Of a DNA stretch of 64,000 nucleotides, positions 20,486 through 32,319 are shown piece by piece. The stretch's first letter is position 1. The number at the start of each line of letters is the position of its first letter. The stretch covers positions 18,734 to 82,733 of the forward strand of contig CAUYUJ010003043.1 of the NCBI GenBank assembly GCA_963575745.1, written 5' to 3'. The stretch comes from Prorocentrum cordatum (lineage: Eukaryota > Sar > Dinophyceae > Prorocentrales > Prorocentraceae). The notes beneath the pieces are model-generated. The model saw only the letters and a list, made by a program, of their open reading frames with translations, ran no database searches and was not told where the DNA came from. Both the position numbers and the translations under genes were made by a program.

Positions 20486-20507
20486 TCCGTAGCCATCTTG
20501 GCTCAAG
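20486..20507 (+). other. Spliced-leader relic of a processed cDNA
   Basis: TCCGTAGCCATCTTGG plus CTCAAG matches the 22-nt dinoflagellate SL (DCCGTAGCCATTTTGG plus CTCAAG) at 21 of 22 positions. The SL is added to mRNA by trans-splicing, so a genomic copy directly upstream of a protein-like sequence points to reverse transcription and reinsertion of a mature mRNA. The cathepsin-like frame starts 170 bp downstream. Confidence 0.9.
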
Positions 20508-20676
20508 GTCCCAAAAAGTGCATCGCGCATTCTGGCCGCATTGCCAGGCACGTCTGCACCACGAACCGACCCCCCTTTCCGACCGACCTTGGCCAGCGAT
20601 GGACGGCCGCGCCAACGTGGAGGGGGACTGCGATGCGCCCCATCTGGCGGAGGTCGGCTTCCTTGCCCCATCATCC

Positions 20677-21460
20677 ATGCGGGTCGTGATCCGTCTTGCG
20701 GCGTTTGCTGCTGTGGCCGCGGCTGCCTCGGTCGGGTTCGGCCTCGCCGCGCCAAAGATCAGCGGCCCCACGGCCGCAGGGAGGCTTCCCAAGGGAACTA
20801 CGCTGGCGATGGACTTTCGATTTTTGCAGGAGGACAATTTCATCGAGAAAGACGATTCATAAACGATGAGACAGAACAGCGAAGCGGCCTTCTACCCGTT
20901 CATTACGACTTCGGGTTGTGGGAGTGAGCTGACAGAGGAGGAGACTGCAATCTTCAAAGCTAACTTCGCGTCGAGGATGGAGGGGCTGACCAAGGACCAC
21001 GGTCGTGGACCTCACGCTGACGCATCGCAGTGGAAGGGCGGGCTGGAGACCACCAATGACGAGGAACCAATTTCCACGGAAGCGCTCGTGGAGCACATCA
21101 ACGGCCAGAACTTCGGCTACACGGAGGTGAAGCGAACGGCAATGGAGGGTGTCACGCACTGGACCATGAATTGACGCCTCGGGCTAGTGCTGCTGAGTGG
21201 CCCGCACAAGGGAACTCAGATTGAGGCGTCAAGTCCGAGCAGTTTGCCGCGCAGCTTCGACGCCTTCAGCGAGTGGCCAACCTGCCATGACGTCATCCGC
21301 CGCGATCACGATCAGGCCATCGAGCAGCAGCCCCCCGACGGCACCTCCGAGGCCGTCCTGGCGATGGCGGGCGTGGTGCTTCGGCCTCGCGGCGAAGGGA
21401 GATCGTGGCCACGGTCTCCTTGCTGCGAATGTACACTCAGTGTTTCTCGTGGGTGACGAA
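20677..21460 (+). pseudogene. Processed pseudogene of a cathepsin B-like cysteine protease
   Basis: The ATG at 20677 begins a signal-peptide-like segment (basic MRVVIR, then an alanine-rich hydrophobic run to about residue 24). The same frame continues past a TAA at 20860-20862 into STEALVEHINGQNFGYTEVK, which resembles the cathepsin B propeptide motif with its INxQN core. After a TGA at 21172-21174 the mature-domain start LPRSFDAFSEWPTC is recognisable (cathepsin B: LPxSFDxRxxWPxC). RRDHDQ then occupies the place of the IRDQ block, and GTSEAV the place after the active-site CGSCWA. The catalytic cysteine segment is replaced by AIEQQPPD. A frame change follows, and I see no His/Asn half. Two in-frame stops, the lost active site and the upstream SL relic make it a dead retrocopy. 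Active cathepsin B enzymes act in lysosome-like compartments or are secreted. Confidence 0.72.
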
Positions 21461-22150
21461 TGATCGGATGCGCCGTCGCCGTGGTCGCCATGCCCAGCGC
21501 GATGTTCCAGCGCTGCCTCTCGCTCTCCGGGTCCGAGCAGGAGGTGGCGGACATCAGGTTTTTCGAGCCGTCCGTCTCTGTGAAGTTCGACGATGCTTTC
21601 GAGGAGGGCGATCAGCCCCGCATTTTTGTCCACGATGGTGCCGAGGAGGGGATCTCGACGCCAGGTGCGATGGCTATCAGTTCTCCTCCCAGGATCTCCG
21701 CGATCCGCTTGTCGGAGGCGGGGGTGGAGGAGGAGCCAGAGCATCCAAGCGGCGCACCGCGGAGAAGCATATTCTGGCGCAGCTTGCGGAGGCCGCTGCA
21801 GCCCTCCAGAAGTTCGCAGGCGTGCCCACCAGCGGTGCATCCGAGCCACTGTCCTCGAGTGGGTCGAAGCGGCCGCCGAGGAAGAATATGATGTGGAAGG
21901 GCCTCCCGGTCGTCAGCCGCCCGCGCAGCCTGCTGGCCTACGCTGACGAGACGAGGGGAAAATTCACGCAGGAGATGGCGATCCAGACGTTGAGCGAGGT
22001 CATCGGCACATTTCGCGTCGGGCAAGCAGAGCGAGCCCAGCAGCGAGACGACGACGACCACGACGACGGACAAGCTGGTGGCGGAGCCTTGGGGCACGGC
22101 GACCACGGCTCACGCGCCGACTGACCGCGCAAGGAACCACCGCAACCGGA
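21461..22150. other. Unrecognised open sequence after the cathepsin pseudogene
   Basis: Long frames are open on both strands (plus to 22124; minus 21229-21849 and 21612-22106), as is usual in GC-rich DNA. The plus frame ends in a charged Q/R/D/H-rich tail. No domain was recognised. It could be the unrelated 3' part of the retrocopied transcript or flanking DNA. Confidence 0.35.
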
Positions 22151-23430
22151 AGTTATGGATGTTTCTTTAACATGAATTTTTGTTGGTTGTTCTGTTGTCG
22201 CGGTTACTGTTGGCACGTGCTTCGATTTCACATGTATCGCGTTCTCGTGGGGTTGCTTCATTGCCACTTGCAGAGCGTCTCCCGCAGACCTTCCCTTCGA
22301 CGTGCTGGCGCGAGACCGAGTGGCGTGCCTGCGCGGCGCGGCCTGTTTAACACGACGCGCGCGCGCAGTTCAGAGGAGTTTACATTCGTAGCCGCCTGGT
22401 TGTTGCGGCACCGCGCCATATTTTATTGCGCGGCGCGTAACGCTCTTTTCGGATGCAATTTGCGCGTGTTTTGCATGGGCGGATCGCCTTGGCGCAGCGA
22501 TGCTTCGCGCGGCGTGGTTCGGCCGCTTTTGCGCGATGATGCGCCCGTGTGCGTGTGTGTTGTCAGAGCGGCTCTGCGTGACGGCGTGTCCAGTAGCGAT
22601 TACCATGCCGTTAAGTTTGTTCCTCGTGGGCACGCGGGCCCCCCGCCCCTTTTCCCTTCTTCGCGGCACGCCGAATTGTTGGAGTGTCTATAAGTTTGTT
22701 TCGTTGGGCGCTTGCGCATGTGATTTTTTTGTGAGCATTGTTCATTTGTTGTCCACCTTTCGCGCGACCTCTTCTGGTTGCTTTCCCCCTCGTCCACTCG
22801 CATTATGTTTTGATGGTGTTTCATTGCGCACGTCTCAAAGTGGAGGGCCCGGTCCGCTCGTGGAGGGCGCGACATTGCTGACAAATCATGCGCGTCGCGC
22901 GGTTGTGGTAGAAACCACGGCGCGTGCGCCGTGCCGATCTGTTCGCGGCAAGTCCCGCGCACCGCGACCGCGCAGCACTCGGCGCGGCGAGTCTTCGAGC
23001 ACCGCCACGAAAGCCATAACGCGCGACATGTCGTCGCCCATAGCCTTGCAAGGGCCGCAACATGTGACGCGCTCTTCCGCGCCGCTTCGGGGCGCACTCC
23101 TTCGTCTACGTCGTCGCCCTCCCCCTTCCCACGTCCCCCATGTTGTCACCCTCCCTTCTTCCATTTCGTTCTCCTTGTCTCATTATTGCGTCTCCTGGGG
23201 TTCTCACGTGGCACACATGGACAACATGTGGTATGTCATGGGTTACTGTCGGGTTGTCATGGGGGCCTCCTGGGACACTCTTGAGTCGTATACGGGGCCA
23301 CCTGGGACATTAGGGGCCCTCTTGGGCCGTCGCGAGTTGCCCGGGGGGTATCTTGGTGCCGTCTTGGGCCGCGTTCGCCTCCATGCTGGTTTTCTTGCTT
23401 TGCCTGGGTTGGGTCTTCAGTTACCCCCAA
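22150..23430. other. Unassigned sequence, no gene recognised
   Basis: Mixed GC-rich sequence. A 597-codon plus frame (22500-24293) runs through it and through the following minisatellite, but the peptide has no recognisable domain. Confidence 0.4.
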
Positions 23431-24140
23431 CCCTACTAGGTCCGGTACCAGACCTCCCTTCCACCTCCAACAGGTCTGGTGGGATGCCCCCCTTCCACGT
23501 CGACCAGACCTCCCAGCGGGCCCTCCTCCGGCGAGGTGGAGGGGGCCTCCACCAGACTTCCTCTGGTTCTCCTGGAGACCTCCCCCTGATCCCCCCGAGG
23601 GCTTGGGGAGGCCTTCCGGAGGCTTCCCTTGGTTTTCACAAGGTGTGGCGAGAGGCTTCCCGCGGCCCCTGGGAGCACCAGGCGAGGCCTCCCCCAGGCT
23701 TCCGGGGCGACCAGGGGAGGTCTCTGGGAGGCTTCCCCTGGTTCACCTGGAAGCCTCCGATGAGAGTTCCCGCAGGGGGGAGGTCTCTTGTGGGAGGCTT
23801 TCGGGAGGACCAGGGGAAGGTTCCAGGAGACCTCACCTGGTCCTCCACCAAGTTTCCCCCCAGCGCCCCGGGAGGACCAGGGGAGGCCTCCCCTGGTCTC
23901 CCCGGAAGTTTCCCTTTGGAGGGAGCCCTGCCAGATTTCGAGGTCTGGGGGAGGCTCCCGGACCCTGGTCCTCGGGGAGGATTCCCAGCAGGCTTGCAAG
24001 GACCAGGAAAAGCTTCTGGGAGACCTCCCAGCCCCCTTCTGGAAGTTTGCGGGAGGCCCCCAAAAGGACCAGGGGAGGTCCCCCGGCGGTCTCCCCCCAG
24101 ATTCCAGGAGGTCGTCAGGACACCGCTAGGAGGCTTACTC
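23430..24140 (+). repeat. Degenerate minisatellite with AGGGGAGGCCTCCCCT-like palindromes
   Basis: Irregular units of about 30-40 bp built on GACCAGGGGAGGCCTCCC and its complement, with many CTTCCxGGAGG variants. Because the unit is palindromic it reads the same on both strands, which keeps frames open in both directions. Confidence 0.7.
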
Positions 24141-24509
24141 TTCGGGGCCCTGAGGCCAGTGGATCACCGGATGCAGTGCAGCTACGGTGGCGACGGCAGC
24201 AGAGTCGCGTTCAGCCTCGGCGAAACATTTGCCGCGCGTTTCCAAGCTGGGTGGCTGGTTGGGGGCCTCCGACGGCGACGCCGGGACGTTTGAATTTTCG
24301 GTCTTTCCGCTCCAAGAAAACATGGTGGACGTAAGGAAACTTCTGGTTCCTTAATAAATGCCCCCCGGGGGGCCTCGATGGTCCCAAAGTGCGAGACATC
24401 TGTCGATCCACCAAATTTAATAAGGAAATCCTGGGGTCCCAAGTAAGGTCCTTACTTGGGTGCCTGGCGGTCCCAGAATTCAGGGCCTTACTTGGGTCCT
24501 CGGCGGTCA

Positions 24510-26490
24510 CTGGTCCCACAGGTTCCACAGGTCCCACGTGTCCCAGATGTCCCACAGGTCCCATAGGTCCCACGGGTCCCGCAGGTCTCGAAGGTCTCGC
24601 CGGTCCCGCACTCGCCGGTCCCGCAGGTCCCGCAGGTCCCGCAGGTCCCACAGGCCGCACAGGTGCCACAGGTGCCACAGGTCCCGGAGGTCCCGCATGT
24701 CCCGCAGGTCCCACAGGTCCCACAGGTCCCTCAGGCCCAACAGATCCCACCGGTCCCAAGGTCTTGCAGGTGTCACAGGTCCCGCAGGTCTCACAGGTCC
24801 CACAGGTCCTACAGGTCTTACAGGTCCCACAGGACCCACAAGTCGCAAAGAAGGTGCCAAAGGTCCCACAGGTCTCGCAGGTCCTACAGGTCCCACACGT
24901 CCCACAGGTCCCAAGGGTCCCACAGGCCTCGCGGGCCCCACAGGTCCCACAGGCCCCACAGGTCCCACATGTTTCACATGTCCCATAGGTTCCACAGGTT
25001 CCGCAGGTCCCGCGTGTCGCGCAGGTCTCGCAGGTCCGCAGGCCCCGCAGGCCCCGCAGGTCCCGCAGGTCCCACTGGGTCCCACAGGTCCCACAGGTCC
25101 TACAGGTCCCACAAGCCCCACAGGTCCCGCAGGCCCCACAGGATCCACAGGGTCCGTAGGTCCCACAGGTCTCGCAGGTCGCGCAGGACCCGCCAGTCCC
25201 GCATACTCCATAGGCCCCGCAGGCCCCGCAGGTCCCACAGGTCCCACATGCAGGTCCCGCACGTCCCACAGGTTCCGCAGGCCCCACGGGTCTTACAGGT
25301 TTTAAAGGTCTCGCAGGTCCCGCATGTCCCGCAATTCCCACAGGTCCCGTAGGTCCCAGAGGACCCATAGGTCCAACAGGTCCCACAGGACCCGCAGGTC
25401 CCGCAGGTCCGCAGGTGCCACAGGTCCCACAGGTATGAATGACCCCACAGGTTTCACAGGTTCTCGCAGGTCCACCGGTCGCACATGTCCCGCAGGTCCC
25501 GCAGCTCTCACAGGTCCCACAGGTTCCGCAGGTCTCCCAGGTCCCTCAGGTCCAACAGGTCCCACAGGCCCCCCGGGTCCCACATGTCCCGCAGGTCCGA
25601 CAGGTCCCGCCGCCAGCACAGGTCCCACGAGTCCCACAAGTCCCGCAGGTCGCGCAGGTCCCACAAATCCCACAGGCCCAGCATATCCCACATGTCCCAC
25701 AAGTCCCACATGCCCCACATGTCCCACAGGTCTTACAAGTCCCGCAAGCCCCGCAGGCCTCGTAGGTCTGGCAAGTCCCGCAGGCCCCGCAAGTCCCAGT
25801 CCCCCCAGGTCCCACATGCCCCGAAGGCCCCACAGGTCCCACAGGCCCGATAGGGCTTACAGGTCCTACAAGGGCCACGGGGTCCGCAGGTCCCGCAGGT
25901 TCCGCAGGACCCGCAGGTCCCACAGGTTTCGCAGGTCGCGCAGGTCCCGCATGTCCCACACGTCCCACAGGCGACGCATGCCCCACAGGCCCCTCAGGCC
26001 CTACAGGTCCCACAGGCCCCACAGGTCCACCCAGCCCCTCCGGTCCCACAGGTCCCACAGGTCCCACCTGTCTCCCGGTCCCACAGGGCCCCGGTCAAGT
26101 TCCGGTCTCCCCCGGGGCCTTAGGTCCCACAGGCACAGGTCCCACTGGTTCGCGCAGGTCCTGCAGGTCCCACAGGTCCTACGAGTCCCTCAGGTCCTAC
26201 AGGTCCGACAGGTCAGGCAGGTGTCGCAGGTGGCGCAAGCCCCGCAGGTCCCACAGGTCCCACAGGTCTCGCAGGGACGACAAGTTTTGCAATTTCGAAG
26301 GCCCCACAGGTCCCACCAGGCCCACGCGTCCCACAGGTCCCAAGGGTCCCACAGGTCTCGCAGGTCCCTCAGGTCCCACAGCTACCGCAGCCCGCACAGC
26401 TCCCACAAGTTCCACAGGGCTCACGCTCCCAACATTTCTCCCAATTCCGGCAGGTTCCACAGGTCCCGCAGGTCCCACAGGTCACCTTTG
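24510..26490 (+). repeat. 9-bp minisatellite (GGTCCCACA/GGTCCCGCA)n, collagen-like frame
   Basis: About 2 kb of a 9-bp unit, GGTCCCACA with GCA, TCA and CGCAGG variants. One plus frame reads collagen-like Gly-X-Y triplets (GPTGPAGPT). The other two frames read QVPQVP and RSHRSH, and the minus strand reads GPVGPA or TCGTCG. Indels move the Gly-X-Y phase between frames several times (for example near 24750 and 25000), so no continuous collagen-like protein is encoded. A decayed collagen-like exon is the main alternative. Confidence 0.88.
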
Positions 26491-26499
26491 GTGTTATTA

Positions 26500-28240
26500 A
26501 GATGGTTCCTGGGGTGATGCTTGCAAGGCGAAGGCGCGTGTAATTGCATGCGCTGCGCGCAGTGCAGAGTGAACCGTGAGTGCAAGTGCGAAACGCTGCC
26601 ATGTAAATTTGGGATTGCGCCCGTCCTGGAATATTTTTGTGAACTTGCGGTTGCGGTGGTTTCCATCGTGGTCGCCGACGGCGAGGATGAAGCTGGAGAC
26701 GACAACGGGCCCCCTGGCCATCCTCGCCTCCGCGGCTGCCGAGAAGGAGATCGTGGAGAAGCTCAGCCGCGCCCCTGGCAGCAGCGCGCGCGACGGCGCC
26801 ACTCGGCCCTGAGGGCGCGCCCATGAGTTTGGAGAGGGAGATGTCTGAGATGACCCCCCCCCCTCGCGGAGTTTTCATCGCGAAGCAGTCGGCTACTGCG
26901 ACGCCCAAGTGGTCCGCGCGCCGCGACGCTGTGAGACGCCGGTGGGGCGCCTCAAGCGGGCGGGCACCCTGGTGAATGACAAGAGGAATTCACGGGTGCA
27001 TCGGCCCTTCGGCGCAGCTCAGCTCGGCGCGATCAGCGCGCAGACTCGCGCAGCCGCGCCCGACGCCATCGAGCCCGCGAAGTGCGACCTCAAGCATGCG
27101 CCCACAGGCTGGGCTATTCCAGCGGATGTCGTTGGCTGGGCCGACGGCCGCGGGTTCTTACGCGCGAGCGATGCTGCCAGAGCTGGACCGAGGGCCTGTT
27201 CCTTTGCTGAGCCGCCGGCGGGAGTTGTTGCCACTGCCTTCAGCTTCGCCGGCGGCGTCATGCTCGCGCTGGCCGCGCGCGCGCCCAGGCCGAAGCGCGC
27301 GGAGGGCGCGGCGCCCGCGCGCAGAGCTTGAGGGGCTCCTCGACCTCGCGCGCAGAATCTCGAGACTGACGGAGGGGTGGCGCCGCCAACTCAGAGCGTG
27401 GCTGTCCGGGCGGACCCCAGCGAGGCCGCGCCCATGGCCCCGGGGGATCAGCCCCGGCCCAAGCCGAAGCCGCCGAAGGGCAACGACGGCGAGCCGATTG
27501 CGATGTCCACCCCGCCATGCGGCAAGTTCTTCAATATTGCGCAGCGCGGTGGGGAGGGCGGTCGCGCGTCGATTGCAGTTGGAAGAGGATTGCGGAAGGG
27601 CCCGAGCTCGATCCGCAAGCCCGCGGCCAACGCCTTCTAGCCCAAGGGTCCACGCAGGCGCGCCTGAGGACGCGAGCACAGCGGCTCGCCCTCAAGGGCA
27701 GGTTCGGGGCGACCAGGGCACGGGCTGAGTTCCACGGCGCCGCTGGGAACCCAGCCCGCTTTCTTTCCGCGCGCCTTCTTCGCGGAGGAGGCCAAGCATG
27801 ACGTGCGCGCGTGGGCGAAGCGCGCCGAGGGCAGCTGGGCGCTCCACGGGCGCGAACATGGCGCTCGGCCTCGCTAGCATGAGATCTGGCTCAAACTTGC
27901 TGACCAGCGCTATGAGTACCTCGAGCCCAAGGCAGACGCGATCGACCTGCCGGAGCACGCTATGACCCCGAAGAAATGGAGGGAGAGCGCTCTCCCGTGC
28001 ACGAACGTGTGTCTGCAGGGATGCGGTCGAGAAGATGATGATATCATGCCAGCGCTACTTGGGCTGCAGTGGCGGCTGCAGGCGCCGACGCCCCACTCCG
28101 AGGGCATCGCGTCGCTGCTGGGCCTCAGGGGGCCCAGCCAGGAGCAGGAGCTGAACTCGCTGCTGGGCATTGGCGCCCAGGAAGAGGAGGAGGGGGCCGG
28201 CGGTCACCGGAGCCCGCGGGCACAGGAGGTCGCCGACTAT
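26500..28240 (+). other. GC-rich sequence, possibly the ORF1 region of the third retrotransposon
   Basis: Open in several frames with alanine/arginine-rich peptides. Near 28235 the frame ending at 28288 reads YWAWYTGGEYYKCERG before a stop, and the following KHLRQC gives a possible Cys/His cluster. Nothing else is recognised. Confidence 0.35.
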
Positions 28241-31200
28241 TGGGCCTGGTACACTGGTGGCGAGTACTACAAGTGCGAGCGCGGGTGAAAGCCCACCCCG
28301 ATCGACGATGCAAAGTTCCCCGTGCAGGCCGACAAGCACTTGCGCCAGTGCCAGGGCAAGCGGCCCCCCAAGCTACAGAAGGCGCCGAGGTCCCACATCA
28401 GCCACACCTGGCGAACTCGGCGAGGATCAGAGAGAACAGGAGGGAGAGGGTCTGCGCGCCGCACCTGCTCTGGAAGGCCAAGCTCCCACCTCGGATGCAG
28501 TCCTCCACGTGCTCGTACGATCCCGAGACGGTCACGCAAATTGCAGGGCCTCAGCGCAGCAGTGCGGCATATCGGTGTGTCAACTGCGGCGCCTTTAGGC
28601 CACTGGCGCAGGCGCCGTGGAATGCTCGCAGCGCGCGGGCCACCAAAGTTACGATAAAGAGGTGCCTGGTCAGCGCGGCGGGCATGGCCAGTGCTCGGCG
28701 CCACTTCCAAGTCGAGGCCAGGCGCGCGCGGAAGAGGGAGATCAGCATGAGCAACGATCAGAAGGCGAAGATGAAGGCCTACTGGAAGGAGCGCAGCAAG
28801 AAGGCCAACGTCATCGTGGAGAGGAAGCAGAGGAACGCCAAGTTCCATCGGCAGACGACGACGCAGGGCACGTTGCGGTCCCGCATCTTGGCGGCCAGGA
28901 GGAGGGGGCACGCGGCCGGGAAGCGGCCCGTGCGCGGACGGGGCCCTGCCCCCCGCAACCCGCTCCGCAGGGGGGGGGGGGCCCGAGGAGAGCGGCGCGC
29001 CGTCCTCGCCTCCGACGCGGAGACTGCAGGTGGCTGCCATCAATGTCACGGCGCTGGAGACGCGAGGCTAGAGACGCTGCTGCGTCGCGAGATGCTGGCC
29101 GAGACGGATGTGCTGATGGTGCAGGAGGTACGCCTCTATTCCGAGAAGCCGTTGTGCGTTGCCAACGCCGCTCAACGATTGGGCTGGCGTTGCGCAGTGA
29201 GCGTTCCTCCTCTCAGGAATTCCAGAGGTGCGCTGATGCCTGGTGGCGCGGCTATTTTGGGGAATCTTACCCTGGGAGGTTGAGATATTCAGGTCGAATT
29301 CGCATCGACGCCTGGTCATCCGCGGGACGTTCGGCGCGATCGTCTCTGCGCACGGGCCAGCGTCGGTGCCAAACCCTCAGTGGATGTATGATGTGATAGA
29401 CTGGACAAGTACGGAGGCTGCTGGCAAACCTTCGTTGATTTGTGGTGATCTCAACTGGGGGAACTTGCATCAGCAGTGTATCCCGCCTCGAGCCGCAGTT
29501 CGTGAGATGATTGCTCCTGCCGCAGCATCGGGGTCTCAGCCGACCCTTTTTTCGCGCAGCTGAAGTTGCTGCGAAGCATGAGGGCGCGGTTTGCATTGCA
29601 GGTGTACCGTATCATGGATTGGTTCTTGCTCGCACGTCGTGGGTCATACCAGAGCGCGGGCCAACTTCGAGGCTCAAGAGAACGACGACCTACTCCCTCG
29701 ACACCACCTCGATCGTGTTGCCTGGGGACCTGGGGGTCATCTACGCCTCCGCCATGAGGGCGGCCCCGCCGCTGGGACCCGAGGAGTCGCTGGCGCGCCA
29801 GTGGCGACAAGGGCACGGGCGTGCCAACAACGTCTTCGAGCAGAGCGTGCAGGCGGGCCTCATCGCGAAGAGCGAGGCTTCCGAGTGCGCCGAGGGCGCG
29901 CCGCCGTCGTCGCGACCCGTGGCAGCCGCGCCGAGCAGGAGACCCAGCGGGCCCATCATGCTCAGACGTCTCAAGCGGGCGGGTAGGAAGATAGCGGAGC
30001 AGATGATGAAGTTGCTTGCCAAGACTCCGCTGGGGGGTCGGGCTTTGGACACGTTCGTCGGTTTGTGCATGCAGGAGGTTATTGATGATGGATCGGCAGG
30101 CAGACCCAGTCTTGAACGCGTTCATGATCGCACCTCCGAGGCCACTTCGAAGTACGAGGCCCGTCTCGTGAGGGAGGGGCCGCAAGAGTGGCGGCTTCTT
30201 TTCCGCACGGTTGTGTTTGATTCCATTCCAGCGCGTGGCGAGCTGCGTCCTCGGTTATGCATGAGGCTACGGATTGGCCTACTTTCGCGGCCAACGACAT
30301 GGCCAAGGAGTGGCCCTCTATCTGGTGCCCGCCCGCATCCACTGGCTACGATGGCGCCGCGCGCTGTGAAGCTTGGCGACGGCGCGCTCAGAGCATGAGG
30401 CATCCACAACCACAGGGCACGGCGGCGGACGACTGTTCACCAACCTACATCGACTTAGGCAAGGCCGTTTCTACAAAGGCTGCGCTGTTACAGCGGCCCG
30501 ACTGCCAGGGAGCTGAAAGTGGCAGCCTCCACCTTCTTTTCTGGCACGCGAGATGCACGACCTCTGGGTGGCCACGTCGCGCTTCCTAGGGTCGCAGACC
30601 ATGGTGAAGTTGGCGGATCGTCTTCGACAGGTCCGAGAGCTACAAGACTTGTGGTTTTCTTGCCGCATGATTGGGATGCCGAAGAAGTACGGGGCCTCGC
30701 GGCCGACCGGAGTGGCATCGGCATGGTTGAGATCCTGGTTGACTGCCTGCGCGGACGCCTTCCCAGCTCCGCAGGCAGCGCAGAGGCCATGCAAGGCAGA
30801 TGCCTCAGTGGCGCGTGCAGTCTGCAGCTGGCTACGGGCGTATTCATCGGCCCAGGCTGTTATGGAGTGCGACCTGTCCAAGTGCTACGATCAAGTACCT
30901 CGGGAAGGTGCCATCGCTTCACTGCGTGCTGCTGGAGTCTCCGCTGACCTCGTGGCAGTGGCCTTTGCGGGCTGGACTGGCCCGCGGAGGTATCAGGTTT
31001 CGGGCGAGCACGCGGACGAGCGTGCGCGGCCCCATCGCGGGTTTGCGCGGGGCGGCTCTTGGGCCCCAGAGTTTTTCGCAGTGCGCTGGCACCTTGGGAT
31101 GTGGAGGGCGAAAATTATTTGTTCGCGGACGACCGCTTGCTCGTGGCGGAGTCTCATGGACAGTCGATTGCAGAGATCCTCAAGACGGATGTTTTTGTTT

Positions 31201-32120
31201 TACCTAGAGACCGGAGCGGTGAAGAACCGAGCTATGTGACAGGAGTGGCACCGCGGAGACGGCAAGAAGATAGAGCACATCGGGGTCGAGGTCGTGCCAG
31301 ACGACGAGACGGTTCCCGCCGCGCCCTCTGGGGGGTGGAAGAAGCTGTGCGCTGCTATCTTAGCATTACGGAATACCCTTGGAAGTTCGAGAACGAGGTT
31401 GAGGGCTGCGGGGGCGCATGTCGAGACCTTGCGGCTCTGGTGCGCCGGTGTTCACAGCCCCCCTGCGGACGTCGCTCCCTTGCTGACGTCCGCGATCTTG
31501 CGCTCTCGCTGTACGCGGCGGTGCAGTGGCATCTTCTGAGCTCTGCATACTGGACATCACCCTTCTGTACTCGAGTCTGTTGACGAGCATCCAGCGCCTG
31601 ACGGAGTGGTAGCTGGAGATTAACCCGTGCGCAGAGAGGAGCACGATCGACCTCCGAAAGCACGTGGGCCTAGTGTCCAGAGGTTTCTGCCCTGGGCGCG
31701 GAGTTCGTTTTGAGCTGGACCCCGACCAGTGCGACACGAGGATTCGGATGATTTTTCGGAATCGACGTGGATGCTGTCGTGGCGAGGGTGAACTCTCATA
31801 TCATGCATTGCGTTCTGCGCGTCGTGCTCGTGTCCTTCGACTGGCGAGGCACGCTCGCAATGGCTACGGCGGCGCATTGGACGCTGACATCGAGGCCTTT
31901 TCGGCGAAGCCGTGGCAGAAGCATGGTGAGCCACTGCCCCCCAAGCAGCGGCAGCAGGCGGTTCTATTTCTACGCGGTGCCGTGAACTCACGCGCCCGAA
32001 CCTTGGGCGGCGAGCAGGATATCCTATGTTGCCCTGTCTGCGGCGGTGCTTTCTGGCCGTCAATGCGGCGCGTCGTCGCAGAATGTGAAAGTGCATTGCC
32101 GACTCGGAGAGCTCTCAGTG
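28240..32120 (+). pseudogene. Decayed non-LTR retrotransposon, third family
   Basis: Pieces of an element unlike the RTE-type copies, in order on the plus strand and in shifting frames. RCVNCGAF (28570-28595) looks like a zinc-binding CxxC. RLQVAAINVTALETRG at 29017-29068 is an endonuclease start, stopped by TAG. LETLLRREMLAETDVLMVQE then supplies the catalytic Glu in another frame, and SLICGDLNWG (about 29435) matches the central DxN block. RT pieces are VMECDLSKCYDQVP (motif A, 30859-30900) and YLFADDRLLVAE (motif C, 31116-31151) in a different frame. A C-terminal CCPVCGGAF lies near 32030. At least four frameshifts or stops make it inactive. The region 26500-28240 may hold its ORF1. Confidence 0.78.
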
Positions 32121-32319
32121 ACAGATGCGGGGTGTCTGTCGATTGGTGGACGAGCAAGCCGCGAGTCTCGCGGCCTTCTGGCTGGATTACCTTTGATGCT
32201 CGTCGCGGCGCTGAACGTCGAAGTGACCCGATGGTCATGCTAGTCCGCATGGGACTCCATTGCGTGGCGACGGTGACGAGCCGACTCATGGAGCGCAAAC
32301 GAGATCGACGATCTTAAAG

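Noticed and set aside
22500-24293. 597-codon open frame on the plus strand
   Set aside because: Runs across a palindromic minisatellite and GC-rich DNA, with no recognisable domain. Similar open frames occur on the opposite strand.
28069-29283. 404-codon frame as a host gene
   Set aside because: Its end is the endonuclease start of a decayed retrotransposon, and the true frame shifts near 29069.
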